Positions 6,534 through 11,684 of a stretch of 11,684 bases of DNA are shown here, one piece after another. Every line of letters begins with the position of its first letter. Within the stretch, counting starts at the first letter, position 1. Location: positions 1 through 11,684 of the forward strand of contig CANEXR010000065.1 of NCBI GenBank assembly GCA_947443815.1, written 5' to 3'. Made by a program: the position numbers and the translations under genes. This stretch comes from Flavobacteriaceae bacterium. GTDB taxonomy: Bacteria; Bacteroidota; Bacteroidia; Flavobacteriales; Flavobacteriaceae. The notes beneath the pieces were generated by a model, which was not told the origin of the DNA, ran no database searches, and worked only from the letters and a program-made list of their open reading frames with translations.

Positions 6534-7376
6534 ATGAACGTAACCGATTATACGTATTTAATAAACAAACCAGACACCATAACCGAAAAGCAAACCGAAA
6601 CATTAGGAAATGTGTTGGATGCATTTCCGTATTTTCAAAGTGCCCGGGCATTGCGTTTAAAAGGACTTTACAATCAAAATAGCTTTAAGTATAATTATGC
6701 ATTAAAGGTCACAGCAGCACACACCACAGACAGAACCGTTTTATTCGATTTTATCACTTCTGATACTTTTACAGCAATTCAAAAAGGCTATTATGACAAA
6801 AAAATATTAGAACTTCTCGATATAAATGTTGTCGATTTTGAGACAATTATTCCTATTGAAAAATTAGAGCCAAAAGATCTTATAGCAGCGTCTATTTTGA
6901 CTTCAATAAAAGAAGCATCATCCTATATATCAGAAGAAAACAAAATTGCAGAAGAAAAACTAGCTATTGGAAAACCATTGGATTTTTCTAAAAACGAAAA
7001 ACATTCTTTTCAGGAATGGCTACAACTTTCCAGAACACAACCAATTGAAAGAGTTACTAATAACCCTGCCGAAAACAAGCCTTTAGACGACACTAAAAGA
7101 AAAAAAGCAGCATTGATAGACAAGTTCATCGAAACAAACCCAAAGATTTCTCCTGTAAAAAACAGCACTGTCTCAGCGGCTTCATTTGACCAAAATAAAG
7201 AAGATACTTCTTATTTGATGACCGAAACATTAGCAAGGGTTTATTTGGAGCAAAAAAAATATCAAAAAGCAATTCAAGCATATGAAATATTAATTTTGAA
7301 ATATCCAGAAAAAAGTAGTTTCTTTGCAAACCATATTTCAGATATTAAAATTTTACAACAAAATCATAATAATTAA
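6534..7376 (+). CDS. Uncharacterised protein with a C-terminal TPR-like hairpin
   Basis: A 280-residue protein I cannot name. It has no signal peptide or membrane segment, so it is probably cytoplasmic. The first 120 residues are largely helical in character (for example QTETLGNVLDAFPYFQSARA). The middle, about 130-215, is rich in Lys, Glu and Asn and looks flexible. The C-terminus holds one recognisable tetratricopeptide-like repeat (about 227-260; ETLARVYLEQKKYQKAIQAYEILILKYPEK), implying protein-protein contacts. It lies between lptE and secG, with only three bases between its stop codon and the secG start (TAA-ACA-ATG), so translational coupling with secG is likely. I recall this lptE-TPR-secG order from other Flavobacteriia, which hints at an envelope or export-related role; that is inference. 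Confidence 0.85.
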   Translation: MNVTDYTYLINKPDTITEKQTETLGNVLDAFPYFQSARALRLKGLYNQNSFKYNYALKVTAAHTTDRTVLFDFITSDTFTAIQKGYYDKKILELLDINVVDFETIIPIEKLEPKDLIAASILTSIKEASSYISEENKIAEEKLAIGKPLDFSKNEKHSFQEWLQLSRTQPIERVTNNPAENKPLDDTKRKKAALIDKFIETNPKISPVKNSTVSAASFDQNKEDTSYLMTETLARVYLEQKKYQKAIQAYEILILKYPEKSSFFANHISDIKILQQNHNN

Positions 7377-7379
7377 ACA

Positions 7380-7724
7380 ATGAGCACATTTTCAATTTTT
7401 TTAGTTTTAATCACAATAGTTTGTTTTCTATTGATTGTAGTAATAATGGTTCAAAACCCTAAAGGTGGTGGATTATCTTCTACTATAGGAGGTTCACAAA
7501 TGTTAGGTGGTGTACAAAAAACAACTGACTTTTTAGACAAAAGTACTTGGACATTAGCAACAATACTTATTGCACTTATTTTACTTTCTAGTTTAAGTTT
7601 TACAGGTTCACTAAGTGATACGGACTCAAAAATTATTGAAAAAACAGAAGCGGCTACACCAAGCGTACCAGCTCCTGCAGTTCCTGCTCAAAATGCACCA
7701 GCGGCAACGAATTCAGCAAAATAA
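7380..7724 (+). CDS. secG: Preprotein translocase subunit SecG
   Basis: The small inner-membrane subunit of the SecYEG channel that assists SecA-driven export. The protein has 114 residues with the family's two membrane helices (about 4-24 and 57-74). Between them is the conserved loop VMVQNPKGGGLSSTIGG followed by QMLGGVQKTTDFLDKSTW. The C-terminal tail (about 78-114) is a low-complexity Ala/Pro extension (SVPAPAVPAQNAPAA), common in Bacteroidota SecG. Its ATG follows the TPR gene's stop by three bases, so it is the last gene of the operon, closed by a strong terminator 17 bases downstream. Confidence 0.95.
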   Translation: MSTFSIFLVLITIVCFLLIVVIMVQNPKGGGLSSTIGGSQMLGGVQKTTDFLDKSTWTLATILIALILLSSLSFTGSLSDTDSKIIEKTEAATPSVPAPAVPAQNAPAATNSAK

Positions 7725-7740
7725 TTTTTTTTTACATATA

Positions 7741-7774
7741 AAAATGCCAGCCTGTCAAAGCTGGCATTTTTTTT
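7741..7774 (+). terminator. Intrinsic terminator of the lptE-secG operon
   Basis: A perfect 11-bp stem, AAAATGCCAGC (7741-7751) and GCTGGCATTTT (7760-7770), with an 8-base loop CTGTCAAA and a run of eight T residues (7767-7774). It separates secG from groES. The half-stem GCTGGCA recurs at 7799-7805, next to the groES promoter region. Confidence 0.9.
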
Positions 7775-7800
7775 AGGAAAAATTGTCAGTTATAAAAGGC

Positions 7801-7816
7801 TGGCACAATTTCTGAA
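7801..7816 (+). promoter_or_regulatory. Possible sigma-54-type promoter of groESL
   Basis: TGGCAC (7801-7806) is a perfect -24 half of the sigma-54 consensus. At the correct spacing of five bases stands CTGAA instead of TTGCA, so the invariant GC of the -12 half is GA here. A better -12 half (TTGCA, 7824-7828) lies too far away for the same -24 element. Transcription would begin about 45 bases before the groES ATG. No TAnnTTTG housekeeping box is visible between 7775 and 7860, and a sigma-54 activator is encoded in the same cluster. The mismatch keeps confidence low. Confidence 0.35.
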
Positions 7817-7860
7817 ATTCCCATTGCAATCATTTAAAAACAGTATAAAAATATAAAATC

Positions 7861-8136
7861 ATGGCATTAAACATTAAACCACTTTCAGATCGCGTTCTTA
7901 TTGAGCCAGTAGCTGCTGAAACTAAAACAGCATCTGGTATTTTTATTCCAGATACAGCGAAAGAAAAACCACAGAAAGGAACTGTTGTTGCTGTAGGAAA
8001 TGGCACAAAAGACCACACAATGACAGTGAAAATTGGCGATTCTGTTCTTTATGGAAAGTACGCAGGTACCGAATTAAAATTAGAAGGAAAAGATTATTTA
8101 ATCATGCGTGAAGATGATATTTTGGCTATAATCTAA
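7861..8136 (+). CDS. groES: Co-chaperonin GroES (Hsp10)
   Basis: Forms the seven-membered lid that closes the GroEL folding chamber in the cytoplasm. The protein has 91 residues and is full length for the family. It starts with LNIKPLSDRVLIEP, carries the mobile GroEL-binding loop (about 19-35) ending in the hydrophobic GIFIPD tripeptide region, and closes with GKDYLIMREDDILAII. It is the first gene after the secG terminator, with its own upstream region of about 85 bases and groEL 91 bases downstream. No CIRCE operator for HrcA is present upstream. Confidence 0.97.
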   Translation: MALNIKPLSDRVLIEPVAAETKTASGIFIPDTAKEKPQKGTVVAVGNGTKDHTMTVKIGDSVLYGKYAGTELKLEGKDYLIMREDDILAII

Positions 8137-8158
8137 TACAAATTAAGCATAAAGTAAT

Positions 8159-8195
8159 AGTTTTAAAGTTCTCCCAAAGCAACTTTAAACTTTTT
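8159..8195 (+). promoter_or_regulatory. Hairpin between groES and groEL
   Basis: AGTTTTAAAGTT (8159-8170) and AACTTTAAACT (8181-8191) form a stem of about 11 bp with one bulged base, a 10-base loop, and five T residues at 8191-8195. The stem is A/T-rich and thus weak as a terminator. It could cause partial attenuation, or mark an RNA processing site that sets the groES:groEL ratio. A short tandem AAACAATTT follows just before the groEL start. Confidence 0.4.
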
Positions 8196-8227
8196 AAACC
8201 TTAAACAATTTAAACAATTTCGAAAAA

Positions 8228-9856
8228 ATGGCAAAAGATATAAAATTTGATATAGAAGCACGTGACGGCCTAAAACGTGGTGTTGATGCATTAGCAAATG
8301 CAGTAAAAGTAACCCTTGGACCAAAAGGTCGTAATGTAATTATTGGTAAAGCTTTTGGCGGACCCAATGTGACAAAAGATGGAGTTACAGTTGCTAAAGA
8401 AATAGAATTAAAAGATCCTTTAGAAAATATGGGAGCTCAAATGGTGAAGGAAGTAGCTTCAAAAACCAACGATTTAGCTGGTGATGGAACTACAACTGCA
8501 ACTGTATTAGCACAAGCTATCGTAAAAGAAGGTTTGAAAAACGTTGCTGCAGGAGCCAACCCAATGGACTTAAAAAGAGGAATCGACAAAGCTGTAGAAG
8601 CTATTGTTGCCGACTTAGCCAAACAAGCCAAAGTAGTAGGAAGCGATTCTGAAAAAATCAAACAAATTGCTTCAATTTCTGCCAATAATGACGAAGTTAT
8701 CGGTGAGTTAATCGCTGCCGCTTTTGCAAAAGTAGGAAAAGAAGGTGTCATCACTGTTGAAGAGGCCAAAGGAACAGATACTTACGTAGATGTTGTTGAA
8801 GGAATGCAGTTTGACAGAGGGTATCTTTCTCCTTATTTTGTTACCAATCCTGAAAAAATGGAAGTGGAATTAGAAAATCCTTTTATCCTTTTATACGACA
8901 AAAAAGTTTCTTCTTTAAAAGAATTACTACCTGTTTTAGAGCCTGTAGCACAATCAGGAAAACCGTTATTGATTATTGCTGAAGATGTAGATGGTGAAGC
9001 ATTATCGACATTGGTGGTAAATAAATTACGTGGCGCTTTAAAAATAGCTGCTGTAAAAGCACCTGGTTTTGGAGACAGAAGAAAAGCCATGTTAGAAGAC
9101 ATTGCTATCTTAACTGGTGGAACTGTTATCTCTGAAGAAAGAGGATATACTTTAGAAAATACTACAATCGAAATGTTGGGTACGGCAAAAAGAGTAACTA
9201 TTGACAAAGACAATACAACTCTTGTAAGTGGTGCTGGAGATGCTGATACTATCAAAAATCGTGTGAACCAAATTAAAGGTCAAATGGAAGCAACAACTTC
9301 TGATTATGACAAAGAAAAATTACAGGAACGTTTGGCTAAATTAGCTGGAGGTGTAGCGGTACTTTATGTTGGTGCTGCTTCTGAAGTAGAAATGAAAGAG
9401 AAAAAAGACAGAGTTGACGATGCTTTACATGCTACTCGTGCTGCTGTAGAAGAAGGAATTGTAGCTGGTGGTGGCGTAGCACTTTTAAGAGCTAAAAACG
9501 CATTAAGCACAATCACTGCTGACAATGCTGACGAAGCAACAGGAATTCAAATTGTATCGCGTGCCGTAGAATCTCCTTTGAGAACTATTGTTGAAAATGC
9601 TGGTCTTGAAGGTTCTGTTGTAGTAGCTAAAGTTGCTGAAGGTTCTGGAGATTTTGGTTATAATGCCAAAACTGACGAATATGTAGATATGTTAAAAGCA
9701 GGTATTATCGATCCTAAGAAAGTAACTCGTGTTGCCTTAGAAAACGCAGCTTCTGTTGCTGGAATGATTTTAACCACCGAATGTGCTTTGATCGATATCA
9801 AAGAGGAAGTTGCTGGTGGAAACCCAATGGGTGGTGGTATGCCAGGTATGATGTAA
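8228..9856 (+). CDS. groEL: Chaperonin GroEL (Hsp60)
   Basis: The ATP-driven 14-subunit folding chamber that works with GroES. The 542 residues read as an intact family member. The equatorial domain has TLGPKGRNV (about 29-37) and the nucleotide-binding GDGTTT (85-90, with Asp86). The apical domain includes GMQFDRGYLSPYFVTN and VKAPGFGDRRKAMLEDIA. The later segment VDDALHATRAAVEEGIVAGGG contains the expected catalytic-Asp region. The C-terminal GGM-type tail (GGNPMGGGMPGMM) points into the cavity. It is co-transcribed with groES and ends at a strong shared terminator. Confidence 0.98.
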   Translation: MAKDIKFDIEARDGLKRGVDALANAVKVTLGPKGRNVIIGKAFGGPNVTKDGVTVAKEIELKDPLENMGAQMVKEVASKTNDLAGDGTTTATVLAQAIVKEGLKNVAAGANPMDLKRGIDKAVEAIVADLAKQAKVVGSDSEKIKQIASISANNDEVIGELIAAAFAKVGKEGVITVEEAKGTDTYVDVVEGMQFDRGYLSPYFVTNPEKMEVELENPFILLYDKKVSSLKELLPVLEPVAQSGKPLLIIAEDVDGEALSTLVVNKLRGALKIAAVKAPGFGDRRKAMLEDIAILTGGTVISEERGYTLENTTIEMLGTAKRVTIDKDNTTLVSGAGDADTIKNRVNQIKGQMEATTSDYDKEKLQERLAKLAGGVAVLYVGAASEVEMKEKKDRVDDALHATRAAVEEGIVAGGGVALLRAKNALSTITADNADEATGIQIVSRAVESPLRTIVENAGLEGSVVVAKVAEGSGDFGYNAKTDEYVDMLKAGIIDPKKVTRVALENAASVAGMILTTECALIDIKEEVAGGNPMGGGMPGMM

Positions 9857-9890
9857 ATTCCAGATTTAAAAAATCAGTTTTTCAGATTAT

Positions 9891-9930
9891 AAAAAAATCC
9901 GTCTTGAATTAATTTCAGACGGATTTTTTT
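9891..9930. terminator. Bidirectional terminator between groEL and obg
   Basis: A perfect 14-bp inverted repeat, A7-TCCGTCT (9891-9904) and AGACGGA-T7 (9917-9930), with a 12-base loop. The A run on one side and the T run on the other make it a valid intrinsic terminator in both directions, serving groEL on the plus strand and obg on the minus strand. Confidence 0.92.
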
Positions 9931-9954
9931 TATGTTATAAAGAATACCTACTTA

Positions 9955-10956
9955 CTAGTCATTCAACATTTTCCATAATTTATCTTTCAATTCTGTAAGT
10001 CCTTGTTGGGCTACCGATGAAATAAACATATAAGGTACATCTTTGAAAGCAACATCAAGTTCAGCTTTTAGCTCCACTTTCAATTCATCATCCAACATAT
10101 CACATTTTGAAATCACCAACAAACGTTCTTTGTCGAGCATTTCGGGATTGTATTTTGTCAATTCGTTTACCAAAATATCATATTCTCCCTTTATATCTGG
10201 AGTATCAACAGGAACTAAAAAAAGCAAGGTAGAATTACGCTCAATGTGACGCAAGAAATAATGTCCTAGCCCTTTTCCTTCAGCAGCACCTTCAATAATT
10301 CCTGGAATATCTGCAATTACAAAGGATTGAAAATCCCTGTAAGCAACAATTCCAAGATTGGGTTTTAAAGTGGTAAATGGATAATCAGCAATTTTTGGTT
10401 TTGCTGAAGTTAATACTGATAATAAAGTTGATTTCCCTGCATTAGGAAAACCTACTAAACCTACATCGGCCAATACTTTTAATTCCAATATAACATCCAT
10501 TTCAACACCTGGTAATCCTGGTTGTGAGTATCTAGGGGTTTGATTGGTTGAACTTCTAAAATGCCAGTTTCCTAAACCTCCTTTTCCGCCACGGGAAAGA
10601 ATTTGTTTTTCGCCGTCTTCAGTAATTTCGAATAAGATTTCGCCAGTCTCTTTGTCTTTGACAACAGTTCCTAATGGCACTTCAATATATTTATCATCGC
10701 CATCAGCTCCTGTGCTTCTGTCTCCACCTCCATCGCCACCATGACCCGCTTTGATGTGACGGGCAAACTTCAAATGAAATAATGTCCAAAGTCCTTTGTT
10801 ACCTACTAGATACACATGTCCTCCACGACCTCCATCTCCTCCATCAGGACCTCCTTTTTCAATAAATTTTTCTCTATGCAAGTGCGTAGATCCCTTTCCT
10901 CCTTTTCCGGAAGAAACATATATTTTTACATAATCTACAAAATTTCCTTCTGTCAT
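9955..10956 (-). CDS. obg: GTPase Obg/CgtA, ribosome-associated
   Basis: An essential GTPase involved in assembly of the large ribosomal subunit and in growth control. The protein has 333 residues. The glycine-rich Obg fold occupies about 1-158 (for example SSGKGGKGSTHLHREKF, GGPDGGDGGRGGHV, AGHGGDGGG). The G domain has G1 GFPNAGKST (169-177), G2 in DYPFTTLKPN, G3 DIPGIIEG (216-223), G4 SKCD (283-286, where most Obg proteins have NKxD) and G5 SSVAQQG (313-319). It ends soon after G5, so the C-terminal OCT domain of the Bacillus protein is absent, as is usual in Bacteroidota. The start MTEGNFVDYVKIYV is typical of Flavobacteriia. It is convergent with groEL and lies 88 bases downstream of the CBS gene on the same strand. 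Confidence 0.97.
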   Translation of the reverse strand: MTEGNFVDYVKIYVSSGKGGKGSTHLHREKFIEKGGPDGGDGGRGGHVYLVGNKGLWTLFHLKFARHIKAGHGGDGGGDRSTGADGDDKYIEVPLGTVVKDKETGEILFEITEDGEKQILSRGGKGGLGNWHFRSSTNQTPRYSQPGLPGVEMDVILELKVLADVGLVGFPNAGKSTLLSVLTSAKPKIADYPFTTLKPNLGIVAYRDFQSFVIADIPGIIEGAAEGKGLGHYFLRHIERNSTLLFLVPVDTPDIKGEYDILVNELTKYNPEMLDKERLLVISKCDMLDDELKVELKAELDVAFKDVPYMFISSVAQQGLTELKDKLWKMLND

Positions 10957-11044
10957 ATTCTTTTGTTTAAAGTTTAAAGTCTAAAAATTTAAAAATTAGT
11001 TGAGTTCCAACTTCTTTTAAACACTTAGTCATTCAAACCAAATT

Positions 11045-11684
11045 TCACCCTTTTAAGGCCTTAACCATCACTTTATCAATCTTCACGCCATCCATATCGA
11101 TGACTTCTAACTCAAATTTTTGCCATATTAATTGCTCTCCTTGTTTTGGAATATGAGAGAGTTCAGTCATTATTAATCCACTTACTGTGGTCACTTCATA
11201 ATCGTTTATCAATTCATCTAATTCAAAGTAGGTTAAAAAATCATGCAGCGAATAATGTCCGTCTACTAACCAGGAACCGTCTTCTCTTTCTATCAATTGA
11301 AAATCATCTTTATAAAAATCTGAAGCATCACCAACTAAGGCTTCCAAAATATCATTTAGCGTAATAACTCCTTGAAAAACACCATATTCATCCGATACAA
11401 AAGCATAATGTATTCCTGTTTTTTTGAATTCTTCTAAGGCTTTATAAGCTGTGGTTTGTTCCATTATAAAGGGCGCTTCTGTCATAATATCAGCCAAATT
11501 GAAATTATCATTTTCAAAATGAGCAAAAATATTTTTTAAGTTCACAACGCCTACAATGTCATCATAATTTTTATCAAATACGGGATAAATAGAATGCAAT
11601 TCTTTGAGCATAAATTCTTTTACCTGTTCTTTATTGGCGTGAACTGGCAAGAAAACAACTGATTTTCGGTGTGTCATTAAGGAA
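11045..11684 (-). CDS. CBS-pair/CorC-HlyC family membrane protein, N-terminus cut by window edge
   Basis: The C-terminal 213 codons of a protein of the hemolysin C/CorC (CNNM-like) family, thought to handle divalent cations such as Mg2+ or Co2+ at the inner membrane. The frame is open to the last base of the window. The first visible part, SLMTHRKSVVFLPV, corresponds to the usual (I/V)MTPR motif at the start of the CBS pair, so the ATG at 11677 is internal and not the start. CBS 1 ends near GVVNLKNIFAHF, and CBS 2 runs from DIMTEAPFIMEQTT to GVITLNDILEALVGD. The last 80 residues are the CorC_HlyC domain (DGSWLVDGHYSLHDFL through GVKIDKVMVKALKG). The MTPR motif reads MTHR here. The DUF21 membrane domain should lie beyond the right edge. 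Confidence 0.92.
   Translation of the reverse strand, partial: SLMTHRKSVVFLPVHANKEQVKEFMLKELHSIYPVFDKNYDDIVGVVNLKNIFAHFENDNFNLADIMTEAPFIMEQTTAYKALEEFKKTGIHYAFVSDEYGVFQGVITLNDILEALVGDASDFYKDDFQLIEREDGSWLVDGHYSLHDFLTYFELDELINDYEVTTVSGLIMTELSHIPKQGEQLIWQKFELEVIDMDGVKIDKVMVKALKG

Noticed and set aside
7775..7860. CIRCE operator for HrcA upstream of groES
   Set aside because: No TTAGCACTC or GAGTGCTAA half-site, even degenerate, is present in this interval.
8437..9255. Minus-strand open frames opposite groEL, and other antisense frames opposite topA, miaB, lptE, the TPR gene and obg
   Set aside because: They lie wholly within strongly conserved genes on the other strand, show no family motifs or promoters, and look like frame shadows.
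10957..11044. Small hairpin AGTTG-N5-CAACT as a terminator of the CBS gene or an obg regulatory site
   Set aside because: The stem is only 5 bp with no clean T tract on the minus strand, and no convincing TAnnTTTG box was found in this gap, so neither call is supported.
11675..11677. ATG as the true start of the CBS/CorC gene
   Set aside because: It is the Met of the (I/V)MTPR-type motif at the head of the CBS pair; the frame continues upstream as Ser-Leu to the window edge and the membrane domain would otherwise be missing.

Overview
The window is a chromosomal segment from a low-GC member of the Bacteroidota, most likely Flavobacterium or a close relative. Evidence for this is the AT-rich intergenic DNA, the lack of Shine-Dalgarno sequences, TAnnTTTG-type -7 boxes, Flavobacteriia-like protein variants (short Obg ending with its G domain, LptE directly followed by a TPR protein and SecG), and gene order. 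Most of it is housekeeping DNA.

Layout. Positions 1-2216 (minus) carry DNA topoisomerase I (topA), with its C-terminus off the left edge. The 355-base divergent gap to miaB (2572-4017, plus) holds a candidate -7 box for topA, a long self-complementary element at about 2331-2480, and a good miaB promoter. After a probable miaB terminator comes a small accessory island (about 4083-4686). It has one inverted and two direct copies of a 28-base repeat built from ATTTGYG units, and they bracket a GxxExxY (PDDEXK_3) gene. Next is a co-oriented envelope/protein-folding cluster: a sigma-54 activator lacking a sensory domain, the outer-membrane lipoprotein LptE, an uncharacterised TPR protein, SecG, a strong terminator, then groES and groEL. 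A perfect 14-bp bidirectional terminator separates groEL from the convergent minus-strand genes obg and a CBS/CorC-type membrane protein, whose N-terminus is off the right edge.

How the genes fit together. LptE (LPS delivery to the outer membrane), SecG (protein export) and GroES/GroEL (folding) sit behind an AAA+ activator of sigma-54. A TGGCAC-type element similar to the -24 half of a sigma-54 promoter lies 55-60 bases upstream of groES, where no TAnnTTTG box is visible. This suggests, without proving it, that the activator controls part of its own neighbourhood.

The least ordinary parts are the repeat-flanked GxxExxY island, the structured element in the topA-miaB gap, and the groES upstream region.
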